Assembly (NCBI GenBank): GCA_008704415.1
Contig: VXIS01000173.1
Span: 1-64,000, forward strand
Direction of reading: 5' to 3'
From: Sphaerosporella brunnea
Taxonomy: Eukaryota > Ascomycota > Pezizomycetes > Pezizales > Pyronemataceae
Length of the DNA stretch: 64,000 nt
The position numbers were made by a program, and so were the translations under genes. Positions 46,867 to 57,329 of this stretch are shown here, one piece after another (position 1 is the first letter of the stretch; every line of letters begins with the position of its first letter). The notes under the pieces were generated by a model. That model saw nothing but the letters and a program-made list of their open reading frames with translations, had not been told where the DNA came from and made no database searches.

Positions 46867-47144
46867 CATTCAGTGTCGTCGCTATAGCTCCTCCACGGCT
46901 CCGCTCCAGAATGATAGAGATGTGCAGTCGCTTCACTCCAAAATCCGCCGATCGGAAATTTAGGCGTAACACGCCACCGAAAAACGCCACACCAACTGCA
47001 TTATGGCTCCGCTCCAGATCCTAGAGCTGCGTAGTCGTTCCGCAATATCGTCGCTAAAGCTCCTCAATGGCGCCGCTCCGGAATGCTAGAGCTCGCTCCG
47101 CAGTATCGTCGCTAAAGCTCCTCCACGGCTCCGCTCCGGAATGC
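46867..47144. repeat. Direct repeats (right arm)
   Basis: Counterpart of 483-760. Confidence 0.7.
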
Positions 47145-47626
47145 GCCCCGCATCACAGCTAATCACTCACTATCTTTCCGCGTTGCGCCACAGTGAAAGC
47201 CACCACGAAAGCCACCGCGGCACTACCGCATTTGAGGCTCTGTTTGCTCTATATAGTTATGGATAGTGGCACAGCGTTTGTGAAAGCCGCGCCTTGAAAT
47301 GACGATAGTCACCTCATCGAACCGTATTCATCAACCCCTATTCGTTATGTCGATTCATGGCAAGGTGAGCTCGAGTGCGAGAGGCAAGAAACTGACCTCT
47401 TGAGGTCAGTTCCCGTTCCTGCACTTAGAGCCTCACAGTTATCGTTGTTGGCAGTCCTTCACTTCCCCATACCGAGCTGTCCAAGTAGGGTCTCGGTATT
47501 GCCACCACTAAGTCTGCAAAAACGGCCGTTCTGCTCATATCCCTAACTAACCATAACCCTACTAGGAAGGTGCAAATTTTGCTTCGTGGGATACACAGTC
47601 TTGTAGAGTAGCTTCTTAGCTTTGAT

Positions 47627-47931
47627 TTAAGTCTTTGGTCAACCGTATTGCTTTAAAACACGTCAAGTTACAGGTGGTTTTGCGTGGGGTGGCGCAATTT
47701 TAGCAGGGTTACGGTTTTCGGATTTCCCGAGGGGCGCTGTTACACATCAAACAATGCTAGAGTAACACGTTAAAACCCTCAAAAAGGCTCTAGAGGCCGA
47801 TGCCGCCCTACAGCTTTACGAAATTCTGGCGGCGATCTTGATGCAGTTGCTGGACGTGCGACTTACAGCCGTACCCTGTGCTCTACATCCAATCTTATCA
47901 ACCGACCAACTACAAAACGCAAGAAACTGAA
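47627..47931. other. First single-copy sequence beyond the palindrome
   Basis: I see no gene or repeat here. It matters only as the right-hand boundary of the inverted repeat. Confidence 0.6.
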
Positions 47932-47933
47932 TA

Positions 47934-48381
47934 AAGTATCTAACCATATGATAGTGGATACCAGCAGATAGTGGATGATGCGATAAGATAAGAGATATAC
48001 CTAATCTGGCTAGCTTGCATCACTTGAGTGATAGCCCATGTATCACACTCGCGCGCCCGGCGAAAAAGCTCAACTCCTACTCAATTATCATTTTAAAAAT
48101 CAGAAAAAAAACGAAAAAAGGAAACGACTACGACGCCTGTAAATCCGCCTTTGGACTCTGGGATTCCGGCAATTTTTGTGCTCCGGTCTGAATCAGTCGC
48201 CCCCTTTTGACGCTTCTTGAGTTCGTCATCCGCTTTCTTTGCCGGTGCGGCGATTTGCAGCGAAAGGCGATGTTCACAGGCAATCATTCGGGTATCACAT
48301 GTTAGCCAGATTAGGTATATCTCTTATCTTATCGCATCATCCACTATCTGCTGGTATCCACTATCATATGGTTAGATACTT
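47934..48381. mobile_element. TA-flanked MITE with about 80-bp termini
   Basis: The termini AAGTATCTAACCATATGATA and inverse are nearly perfect for about 80 bp, up to AATCTGGCTA. TA lies at 47932-47933 and 48382-48383. A lysine-rich minus-strand frame at 48093-48287 is too short to assign. Confidence 0.88.
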
Positions 48382-48539
48382 TACCTACCATAAAAATTGA
48401 GGCCCCTAAAGCTACAGAGCATATGCGGGGGCGGATTGGAAATAACGAGTGATGCATTGCGAAGCACTCTGCAAGTTAGTCAGCAGACCACCCATCTCGT
48501 TGGTAGGTCGCCTGGCAGCTATCCGGAGAGCACATGGGT

Positions 48540-49640
48540 GAGCGGCTTGCAATTAGATAAGCATCTTGGCGACACATCTATGCCGAAAATGGAGTCTCCA
48601 CCGCTAGCTCGCTTATCCTTGCCGCACAGTCCTCCCGAGCCGCGACGCTGGAGCTACTTCTCCAACCTCCATCGTCACGCCGCTCCTCCATCGCCCTCCT
48701 CCATCTGCCCCGCCCCCGCTCCCCGGCTTCTACGCAGCACCGCCGGTGCCATGAGTCGCCCCAACAAGCGCAATTTCAAAACACAGCACTTCCGTTCTGG
48801 ATCGGCCGATTGGAACATTGTCGCCGACGTCGCATGCATGTTTCGACCAAACAACCAGAACCCAACTGACCGACATCAGCGTTTCAATGTCCCCCGTGGA
48901 ACTGTCCTCGAGGCGGCAGCGCATTTGAAGGGCACTTAATTGTGGTATTTATCTGCAAACGTTTGGAATCAAATCATGTGCGCACGGCTACCGACAGCTA
49001 TGTTACGGACTCTGCGGCTTCAGCGACCTCCTCCAGCTGTGGGTGTTGACGCGTGGACAAGCCGATCGGCGTGGACGACGACTAACCCGATCATCTGCGC
49101 AGGAATGAAGACGGGGTTGATCGTCACTTGTCGAATCACCCACAACTGTGGCCTGGAAGTCAACATCGTCCTGCAAGGAATCGGCCACGCGTACCCCCTC
49201 CGCCGCATCGTTGACGTGATGCTCGGAGGGGGCGGCCACTGCTTCTTCACGCCCAACACGACGGCGGCGTCCTGCCGTGACGACGACGACATCGACGTGC
49301 TCGCCCGAGGCTTTGGTAACACGGTCTTTTTGGACCGCAAGACATTCGACAAGAAATCGAAGTTGCCGTACCTTGGCTTGTTCGCTTCCACGCACTTGAG
49401 CTACGAGATCGATGGCGGCCCGGGCTGAAGGGCCTCAACGACCTGCTGAACGCCACCACGCACCGCAAGCAGGGCTTCTTTGCGCTCGTGGAGGCGTCGC
49501 GGATCGACCATGCCGGCCACCTCCACGATATGCTAGCGTACAACGAGGCGCTGCTGGCGATGCGGCGGTGGGTCGAGTGGCACGAACCCGACAGCCCTAC
49601 TATCCTCATCTCCACCGCTGAATCTAATTTTAGTGACGAC
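48540..49640 (+). pseudogene. Alkaline phosphatase pseudogene 1
   Basis: Fragments in order: GLQLDKHLGDTS (near 48545), GTVLEAAAHLKG (48895-48933), VTDSAAS (near 49000, the motif carrying the phosphorylated serine), GMKTGLIV with RITH (49103-49143), IVDVMLGGGGHCFFTPNTTA, DRKTFDKKSKLPYLGLFAST, and VEASRIDHAGH (49490-49520, metal ligands) to SPTILISTA near 49620. These follow the order of fungal alkaline phosphatases except that the exon with VTDSAAS appears after, not before, the HLKG exon, as expected if an exon-intron unit has been duplicated. Frameshifts near 49420 and a lost DHECGG motif make it nonfunctional. The insert at 48585-48885 is not phosphatase sequence. Confidence 0.8.
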
Positions 49641-49779
49641 CAGGCTTGTGGCAATGCCGAGTGGCGTGGCGGCGATCCTTTTTGTTTTAAATCATTGCCA
49701 TTGCGCGTTCTATCGCTAGCTACGTACAAACAGGGCCCAGCCGCAACCGACTATGCCTGCACCTATTAATCCATCCCGT

Positions 49780-50700
49780 CATCCCGGCAAGCTGAGTGTC
49801 TGTGGGCATTCCCCGTCGCCCGCCCGTCCCCGGAAAGTATTTCCTCCGATCCCGCCCGCGCTTAAAGCACCCCTACGGAGACGTGCCTCCGACTTCCGTT
49901 CCTGTCCCCGAACGTATTCGGTTCGCCCTACTCCTCCCCGTTTTCAGGTCCGGGGTCGTCCTCCTCTTCATCAGGCACCACCGGGGAGGACACCTGGCCG
50001 CCCCGGTATCCTTCAAGAACTGTAGGAGCGCCGGCGTAAACGTGGGCTCCGCCAGAAACCGCGCCATATTCCAGGTTTTCACCCGAGAGTGTGTTTTGGC
50101 TTCCTTCTTGACCGCCGCCTCCAGGTCCTTCCGCTCCATCCTCCACCGAGGGCAGTGCCTAAACAGGTGCTCGCGAGACTCCGGGTATCGCTTACACCAT
50201 CGGCATGTGTCGTCGGTCACCCCGCCGATGTGGCGTTTCTTACAATAGGTGCTGATGAGTGCATGGCCGGTCCGCAGCTGCATCAGGCGACTGGCTATCC
50301 CCTTGGGGGCGCTGAACAGCGCTGGGTCTGGTTGGATCTTTTTGGGCGGCACGTAGGAGTTGCCCTTCGTGGTCCGCTTCTGGGTCCACCGCCTTGACGC
50401 CGCCCATTTCGCATGGGTGAGATGTCTCTTGATGAATGCCAGGGAGGTGAACGAATCCCTGACCCTGTCGTCCTTTCCTGGGAGGTGGCGTCTGGCAGCT
50501 TCCTTCGCCGCCTTGTCCGCCGCCGTGGCGGCGATCCGGCGATGGGGGGCCTGTTCGCTCAGCCACATTCTATGCTCGCCTTCAAGCTCGCCAAAACCCC
50601 CCATGCAGTTCCCTTCAGTCAAGTTCTTCATTCGTCGGAGCCTCCGGACCCGGTCAGTCCGGGGTCCTCCTTTGCCGGCCAAGCATGCAGCTCCCTGAAG
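49780..50700 (-). pseudogene. Tad1-like LINE C-terminal relic
   Basis: An open minus-strand frame (50682-49873) reads LAFIKRHLTHAKWAASRRW, then GIASRLMQLRTGHALI, CRWCKRYPESREHLFRHC and LLQFLKDTGA. This is the C-terminal zinc-knuckle region of Tad1-clade LINE ORF2. The reverse transcriptase and most of RNase H are absent. It differs from the family at 7740-9560. Confidence 0.78.
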
Positions 50701-50829
50701 TCAAATTCTGAATTCGTCCGAGTCACTGCCCAGGCCACTACCAAATGGCGCGACAGCTATAAGCATCATCGCTGGGGACCTCAAAGAATGGGGAGGACTT
50801 CAAGTTTCCGCATTTGCCATCACCGCGAA

Positions 50830-51345
50830 TCCAGCAACTATCCAACGCCGGCTAACCCCCGGACCAGTAGTGATGAAGAGCTAAGCTCTCCTCTTTCTGC
50901 TCCTCCTCCTCCTCGCAGCCTTTCCAGCCGTCTTCGACGACTGCAGAAACTCTCTTACCCACGTTTGATTCTGGCGGATCCTCTTGCAACGCCAGCTAAC
51001 CCCCGGGCTGGTGGTGACGAAGAGCCAAGCTGCTCCTCCTCCGCCTTCTCCTTCTCCTTCTCCTTCTCCTTCTCCTTCTCCTTCTCCTTCTCCTTCTCCT
51101 TCTCCTTCTCCTTCTCCTCCTCCTCGTGACCTTTCCATCCGTCTTCGGCGGCTGCAGAAACCTACTTACCCACGTCTGATTCCACCGGATCGAGCAACCC
51201 TCCAACGCCAGCTAACCTCCGGGCGAGTGCTGATGAAGAGCCAAGCTCCTCCGCCCCCCCCCCCCTCCTGCTTCTCCCTGAAACCGTCTTCGGCGGCTGC
51301 ACAAACTCGCCTACTCCGGCGGATCGTCTCGCCAACGAGAAAGAG
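50830..51345. repeat. Minisatellite, three units
   Basis: Units begin near 50833, 50985 and 51192 with CAACGCC(G/A)GCTAACC, followed by GA(T/C)GAAGAGC(T/C)AAGC, a CT-rich tract and CGTCTTCG(A/G)CG(A/G)CTGCA. The same units occur inverted at 59920-60550. Open frames here are compositional. Confidence 0.75.
51043..51118. repeat. (TTCTCC)n microsatellite
   Basis: About 12 copies of a hexamer, expanded inside the second minisatellite unit. Confidence 0.95.
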
Positions 51346-52016
51346 CAGAAAAGAATTATTATTACCGCCCCAAGGTGCATGCAACCCACCTGCCGCGCGA
51401 TGAAGTGACCCACCTCGCTGTTCTCCAAATCCCCCGCTGCTGACTCCCGATCCGTACCGCGTAACATCTGTGGCGGTGCGCGAGCCAGTAGCAGCTCAAA
51501 CGCGCGGCCGGTGTCAGCCTGCGCAAGCGCCCCCCTCGGTGGGCTTGCCGATTGATTCCACACGCGGCGGCGGCGAAAAGGTTCCCTTCAAAAAGCGCGT
51601 GGAGCCGGCGGCGCCGGTGTAAGCTTTCCAGCGGGCCGGGGGGTGACGGGTCGCACCAGGCCGTCGAGATCGACCCGAGGGCGCGGCGACCGCAAAGTTT
51701 CGCGAAACTCCCAGCAACGCGTTTTAAGCGAGCCGCGATTTTGCAATTCGTCGTTTACTGCCAATGTCGGCGATTTCCGCGCATGTCGCAGCGGAGAAAG
51801 CGCGCCGCATCCGTCGCGAAGCCTTTTCCGGTATCGCGTCCACGTGTCGCCGGTTGTCTTGGCCTCCATTCTATGTGAATGCTCCCTCCAGGCAGCGATG
51901 CGTTGTGGTGGCAGTGCAGCGCGGGGTCCATCGCTTGATTCTCGTATCCCCGGCACGCGCAGCACGCCATTGGCCGGCACTCCCGAGCGCTTCGTGGGGG
52001 TGTTGCGTTGGTGGCA
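51346..52016. other. Upstream region of the 836-aa gene
   Basis: GC-rich, with no reading frame I trust. It presumably contains the promoter of the gene at 52138. Confidence 0.4.
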
Positions 52017-52023
52017 TATAAAA
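52017..52023 (+). promoter_or_regulatory. TATA box of the proline-rich gene
   Basis: TATAAAA about 115 bp before the ATG at 52138, followed by C-tracts at 52080-52110 that look like a fungal pyrimidine-rich leader. Confidence 0.55.
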
Positions 52024-52137
52024 AGCAACGAAACACGAAGAGAACAAAACTCAGCCGCTGCCCCAGCCCCTTGACCCTCCCCCCCCCCCTTTTATCCCCC
52101 CCCCCAACCCCCTTCATCACCACCCAACCAACACAAA

Positions 52138-54648
52138 ATGACCAGCAAGCACCAACGCCGGTGGAGTCTCTTCTTCTCGTCCTCGCGCTCGAACTCGACG
52201 CGAAAACTGCAGAAACGCGACGGCAGCATCGTCCAGGACGCGACACCACCACCGCCACCGACGAAGAGCAAGGGCTTTGGCCTCCGATATTGGCTCGGTT
52301 CGCGGAGAAAACCTCAGCCGCAGCAGCAGCGCCAGTACCAGTACCAGCAGCCGCAACAACAACAACAACAACAACAACAGCACCCGCAGCAGCAACAGCT
52401 TGTGCAGCCATGCGAGCGCGCCGAGGAGCCGAGAAGGAGATTCAGCTTTGAAAGCGTGGCGACGGGCACGACGGCGGTGTTTGCCGGGTTGAGCGCGCCG
52501 CCGCCGCCGCCGCCGCGAAGAGAGGAAGAGGAGGAGGAGGAGGTGGTGGTGGTTCGTGGTGTCGCGGGAGCCGAGACCGAGTTTGGCAGGTATCGCGGCA
52601 ATGGCATGGCTTATGCCAACGGAGGAAGTGGACGAGGAGGAGGAGGAGGAGGAGGAAATGTCGCGCCCAGGTTGACAAACAGGGCCAGCGCTCCCGTGTT
52701 ACCGGCGCAGAGGCGGATAAGCGACGTCGACGTCACCTCTGCAACCGCCAGACGCCAAAGCGACGTTAGCTGGCACAGTGCCTCACCACCACCGGCACCG
52801 GCCGAGCGCTTACCTCCCCTTGTCGAAAGAGGGCAGGGCGTTTGGAACCACCCCCCCCTGCCGCGGCCCTCCAGTGGTGCGATATCTCCGCCCTGCAACC
52901 AGATCGAGCGACCCTCACCGCCACCCGCCGTTGCCTCGCCGCCTCCTCATCGCAATTGGAGCCCCCGGCCGTCCAGCGGCACCATATCGCCGCTGTCCAG
53001 CGCGACGATTTCTCCGCCCTACAACCATATCGAGCGACCCTCCCCACCATCTACCATTGCCTCGCCGCCTCCTCATCGCGATTGGAGTCCACGGCCGTCA
53101 AGCGGAACGATATCGCCGCCCTACCCGCGCCACATCGGCTCCCCGCCGCCAGGCGTGCTGCCTCCGCACATCGAGCGCCGGCAAAGCGACGTAATCCCAG
53201 TCACTGCGCCGCTCGCTTCGAATCGCCGGCAACGCGACATACCCTCACCGCCCCCCACCGTTGCCTCACCGCCGCCTCCTCGCGATTGGAGTCCACGGCC
53301 GTCAAGCGGAACGGTATCGCCGCCCTACCCGCGCCACATCGGCTCCCCGCCGCCAGGCGTGCTGCCTCCGCACATCGAGCAACGTCGCAGCGACATGCCG
53401 TCGCCAGCGCCCTGCTCGCCCCCACCTCCGCTCGCAGAAATGCGACGACAAAGCGACTGGAGCGCACATGCCGCATCGGCGGGCTATGCGGGCGGGGAGG
53501 AGTTGCTGGCGCGCCAGAGCCCGGCGGGGGAGTCACCACGCGACGCCAACCAGCCAGCGCGGTACCACTACCACTACTACCACCGCGCGCCGCCGCCGCC
53601 GCTCCCAGCACTGCCCTCCGACTCGGACTCCGACTCCACGCCCAGCCCGCTACGCACGCAGACGCTCGACGAGCTCCGCTCGCAGGCGGAAGGCTTCTAC
53701 GCGCTGCCGGAAACCCTCAGCATCGACCAGCTGCCGCTGCCGAAGGCGACGGCGCGCCACGAGATCATCGCGGAGCTGCACGCGGAGCACGTGCCCGCCG
53801 TCAAGATGCGCGTGAGCGGGGGCGAGGAGGAGGGGGCAGAGGTGCAGGTTCCGGCCGCGTTGATAGCGGGCTACGGAAGAGGCGAGCGGCGGGAGACCAT
53901 TCCCACCCCCGCTTTTGCCGCCGCCGCCGCCGAGATACCACCGCCGCCGCCGCCGGCACTAAGAGTCACCCCGCCGACCCCGATCCCGCTCGCGGGAACC
54001 ACATCCCCGCCCAACGCTGCCGAAGAAGCAGAAGCCGCGGCGTTTCCGCCCGAGGACGTCGCGCGCGAACAGTCCTGCGAGGACCAGCAGGAGGAGGTGC
54101 ACGCCGAGGACGGGAGAAAGGTGTGGCGCGTTCCGGCGCCGTGGCCGGGCCCCGTGGAGATGGCGGAGGAAAAGATCGTCTTCTCGCCTCCTGTCATCAG
54201 CGCCCCCTCGCACCCACCGCCGCAACTCCGCCCGCGCACTGCCTCCCCGCCCGCTGTGATTAGCGCCCCCTCGCACCCACCACCGCAACTCAGCCCGCGC
54301 ACTGCCTCCCCGCCCGCTGTGATGAGCGCCCCCTCGCATCCACCGCCGCAACTCCGCCCGCGCACTGCCTCCCCGCCCGCTGCGATTAGCGCCCCCTCGC
54401 ACCCACCACAGCAACTCCGCCCGCGTACTACCTCCCCGCCCGCTGTGATGAGCGCCCCCTCGCATCCACTGCCGCAACTCCGCCCGCGCACTACCTCCCC
54501 GCCCGCTGCTCCGGCCGTCACCGTCCAGCAACGCGCCGCCACTGTGCCGCCGCCGCCGCCGCTGCCGCCGAAGCCGCGGCGATATCTTCTGGCTGGTGGT
54601 GGCGAGCGCGCCGAGAAGAAGCAGGAGGAGGAGGTGGTGGAGTGGTGA
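52138..54648 (+). CDS. Proline-rich low-complexity protein, 836 aa
   Basis: A single long exon; the start context ACAAAATGACC is good and is preceded by a TATA box and pyrimidine-rich leader. The basic, serine-rich N-terminus (RRWSLFFSSSRSNSTRKLQ) is followed by a polyglutamine region at about residues 59-88, an acidic run, glycine- and proline-rich stretches, and repeats: DWSPRPSSGT(I/V)SPPYP with PRHIGSPPPGVLPPHIE occurs twice as an almost identical 105-bp duplication (53080-53190, 53280-53390). A more complex segment (ETLSIDQLPLPKATARHEII, near 53710-53780) may be the conserved core. The C-terminus has five 21-residue repeats. No catalytic domain, signal peptide or membrane segment is seen. 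It is probably disordered; function unknown. The frame staying open for 2.5 kb through diverse sequence and the repeats being multiples of three argue for a real gene. Confidence 0.75.
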   Translation: MTSKHQRRWSLFFSSSRSNSTRKLQKRDGSIVQDATPPPPPTKSKGFGLRYWLGSRRKPQPQQQRQYQYQQPQQQQQQQQQHPQQQQLVQPCERAEEPRRRFSFESVATGTTAVFAGLSAPPPPPPRREEEEEEEVVVVRGVAGAETEFGRYRGNGMAYANGGSGRGGGGGGGNVAPRLTNRASAPVLPAQRRISDVDVTSATARRQSDVSWHSASPPPAPAERLPPLVERGQGVWNHPPLPRPSSGAISPPCNQIERPSPPPAVASPPPHRNWSPRPSSGTISPLSSATISPPYNHIERPSPPSTIASPPPHRDWSPRPSSGTISPPYPRHIGSPPPGVLPPHIERRQSDVIPVTAPLASNRRQRDIPSPPPTVASPPPPRDWSPRPSSGTVSPPYPRHIGSPPPGVLPPHIEQRRSDMPSPAPCSPPPPLAEMRRQSDWSAHAASAGYAGGEELLARQSPAGESPRDANQPARYHYHYYHRAPPPPLPALPSDSDSDSTPSPLRTQTLDELRSQAEGFYALPETLSIDQLPLPKATARHEIIAELHAEHVPAVKMRVSGGEEEGAEVQVPAALIAGYGRGERRETIPTPAFAAAAAEIPPPPPPALRVTPPTPIPLAGTTSPPNAAEEAEAAAFPPEDVAREQSCEDQQEEVHAEDGRKVWRVPAPWPGPVEMAEEKIVFSPPVISAPSHPPPQLRPRTASPPAVISAPSHPPPQLSPRTASPPAVMSAPSHPPPQLRPRTASPPAAISAPSHPPQQLRPRTTSPPAVMSAPSHPLPQLRPRTTSPPAAPAVTVQQRAATVPPPPPLPPKPRRYLLAGGGERAEKKQEEEVVEW
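54199..54513 (+). repeat. Five 63-bp coding repeats
   Basis: Five in-frame units of 21 codons, consensus SAPSHPPPQLRPRTASPPAV, inside the 836-aa gene. Divergence between units is low, so unit number is likely to vary between strains. Confidence 0.9.
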
Positions 54649-55561
54649 AGTGGTGAAATTTGATTGGAAGCAAAGTAGCGGGTTTTGTAAAATAGATAGA
54701 CGTGCGTTTTTGGAATACTGGATTATGTAAGCTGCGTGTTTTTGTCTGTGACCCCGTGGCTGTTGAAGCATAGAGTGTCCGACATCAAGTCAGGGTAGCG
54801 TCTTGGCATTTCTTGGCATTTACTGAAGTTTGCATAGTAATACATGAGTGATGGGTTATGTCCCATATATCTGACTGGAAATGAGTGGTGAATAGGTTCC
54901 CAACATAAGAATTCCTCGTAGATGACTTTTAGACTGCCTCTCATACAATAGGTCAGCCTATCGTGTCGTAATTATCTGAAGAAAAGCGGTTGTGATCACG
55001 AAAGCCGTATTTCTCAGTCAATCGATCATGGCTACCCCTCAACAAAGGACGTCCGTCCGCAATCACGGCCCATAACTCGCCAAAATATCGACTGACTGCT
55101 ATGATTTTACTTTTGATTTTTATGTTCATACATAATCACTCGAATTGCCATTTTTGGCAATTTTTGCAGTTCTGTGGCTTGCAAAAAATTGCGCTGCCCA
55201 TACAAAATTTATGTTTTTTCAATCCGCTACTGCTCCACCACAACGCCCTCGAATCACAAAAGCTCAACGTAGATTTACTCAGCACATGCTCCTCTTTAAC
55301 TCTACGTTTGTTAAATAAATTCTTTTTTGATTTGATTTTTGTGGAGGAGAAGCGGTCGGCGTTGGGGGGTTGTGTTGAGGCCTCACCCCCCTGTCGCGCT
55401 ACCCTGACTAGATGCACTCTACAGGGATGTGGTGTTGTAACCACAGCAACGGCGGGGGTAAAGCGGGGGTTGCCGCAACACAACTTTTTAGCGCGTTTTG
55501 TTATGCAGCAAGCAAACAGCCCTATGCAACAAACAACCCATTCAGGCAATTGTACTCGAGT
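54649..55561. other. Intergenic, no convincing gene
   Basis: The 3' flank of the proline-rich gene and an AT-rich stretch. Frames of 73 codons (54723-54944, minus), 159 codons (55101-55580, plus) and 137 codons (55136-55549, minus) overlap each other and show no domain. Confidence 0.45.
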
Positions 55562-55770
55562 ACTACCTAATTCGCAGTGATGTGCAGGTCAACCGGCAGC
55601 CAAAATCTCAAAACGCGCGACCATGACCGGAAACGGCGCCGCAACACACTCGGCAGTCAAATTTCACTCGGCTCCCGGTGCACGTTGCTATTTTTCACCA
55701 CACCTCATGCCTTTTCCTACTACTCTTATCGCGCCGCCGAGTCTCTTGCTTGCGGTACGGTACATGTCGC
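55562..55770. mobile_element. Remnant of the MITE at 18896-19198
   Basis: It shares ATTCGCAGTG, CAGGTCAACCGGCAGCC, GGCGCCGCAACA and GAGTCTCTTGCTTGCG with the palindrome-arm element in the same order, but lacks the inner P2 insertion and has decayed ends. Confidence 0.6.
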
Positions 55771-56476
55771 CGTGGAGAGCAGACTGGTTTGATACTGATA
55801 CAGCTCTCCCCTCCTCCGTCTACTACCACGCCGACCGTCTTCCCGGCTTTCCGCACTGACTTTCCCTTCGGCCGTAGCGACCTGAGTGCAACACACGTAG
55901 CACCGCCCCCCTATCCAGATCGATTGAGAGCCGTCGTACATCCCAATGCCTTTTCTGTGTGAGAGAACCCTATCCCTATTTCCATACTGCAAAAGCTTAT
56001 TCCTTATTCCGGCGTGGCTGTCAGGCGGGTGGATTTGCCCGCCCACCGGCCCATCAGCTATCCTCCTAAAAACTCAAGACTCAAAACGAAGCGGTCCCGC
56101 TCGGTATCCATACGAGAATGGCCGTTGCCGTTGTCCGCACGTTCCACAGGACCAGTGTGCGTAGAGCGTTGGAAATCCCCTTGCCGCCCTGTGGATTGAT
56201 GACGATATCCTCCCCCCTCCCCTCTCTTTCATCGCCACTAGCCCGGCGTTGGAGAGCGCTGATGGCAAATTCGGAGAGCGCTGACGGCAAATTCGGAGAC
56301 TTGAAGTCCTCCTCCCCCCCGCGATGCGTGGTTACTGGCGCGCCATTTGGGAGTACCCATGGTGGATGACTCCAGAATTTGGCTTCGGGGAGCTGCATGC
56401 TCGGTTGATTTGGGGGCGAGCATGGAAGCTGGCTGAGCGAACAGGCAGGCGGTTTTGTTTTGATCATGTTGTATGA
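55771..56476. other. Intergenic, no convincing gene
   Basis: Frames on both strands are short and unassigned. A near-tandem 28-bp duplication (GGAGAGCGCTGACGGCAAAT-like) sits at about 56250-56295. Confidence 0.45.
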
Positions 56477-56730
56477 GGGGAGTTCGGACTGGCGGGGTGT
56501 TGCCGGTACTTCTCGGGAGGTGCTTCACCTTCTTTTTCTGTGAGGTTTCGATGGTTTCGCTCTGTGGTTTCTCTCTAGCGGAAACGAAAAAAAAAAATTA
56601 AAAAAAAAAAGAAAATCAACACTTTTCCTGGACGAGTTCAGACCAAAACCAGGTTTTTCGCGGGGAGGGAGGGGGGGGGGGGGTTTCGTCGAAACCATAC
56701 CACCAAAACCCGCCAGTCTGAACTCCCCTA
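56477..56730. mobile_element. Candidate MITE, about 254 bp
   Basis: GGGGAGTTCGGACTGGCGGG at the left is matched inverted by CCCGCCAGTCTGAACTCCCC at the right with one mismatch. Poly(A) tracts lie inside. The right flank begins TA but the left does not, so the target duplication is unclear. It abuts the 3' end of a LINE. Confidence 0.55.
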
Positions 56731-56734
56731 ATCT

Positions 56735-57300
56735 TCGGCCGCTTGCGGCCATGACATAAATAACAGGAAGAGACTATGCTACCCCTTCGGCGACGGCGGC
56801 TCCTCGAAAGGAAAGGACTAAGGAAAGCACACCAGAAGATAAGCGCACCAAGGAAACCCGTCATAGACAGAGGTTCTCAAAACACGACGTCCTTGTCCGG
56901 CCAGGCCCAAACTTTGGTGGTGTCAAGGAAATCCATCACCGCCTGCGTACACCTGTCATCTGCAGGTAAAGCGGAGGTGGCCGTAGCTGGCCACCGCTTC
57001 TGCCCCTTCTCTCTCGTAGCATCCAGTCCGGTGAAGGTATGGACCGGTAGGGGCCTTGCACACTCGCAGTTGGTGGAAGCGAGACGCGAGGGCCTTGCGG
57101 GTCTTACTGGCGATGGGGTCACCCTTCTTCCTGCGTCTGCGGTACCCTTTGGGTTTGCAATGCGTGATCAGCCATGCCTCCTTGTCGTGTGCGTTGGCCT
57201 CGCTGACTCCAGGTCCGGGTGCGTCGTGTGGTAGGCGCTTCAGGGCGGCCGGTGCATCGGTGAAGAGGTGGACGCGTCCTGAACAGGCAGGCGTTTGGAT
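56735..57300 (-). pseudogene. LINE 3' end joined to phosphatase pseudogene
   Basis: The minus strand reads VHLFTDAPAALKRL (RNase H), then ALASRFHQLRV, APTGPYLHRTG, and AVMDFLDTTKVWAWPDK before a stop, then a 3' UTR with GGGGTAGCATAGTCTCT and GGCCGCAAGCGGCCG. It is the same family as 7740-9560. A 5'-truncated copy that begins next to or within alkaline phosphatase sequence. Confidence 0.78.
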
Positions 57301-57329
57301 GGTGGTCGAGCCGGCACTCAAGCGGGCCG

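Larger units (their letters stand above)
23832..47626. repeat. Right arm of the 47.6-kb palindrome
   Basis: Reverse complement of 1-23831, ending at ...CTTTGAT at 47626, after which the sequence becomes single copy. Genes are better preserved in this arm, so it should be taken as the reference version. Confidence 0.97.

Noticed and set aside
52842..54263. A 473-codon plus-strand frame inside the proline-rich gene
   Set aside because: An out-of-frame reading of the same repeats; it starts without promoter or initiation context.
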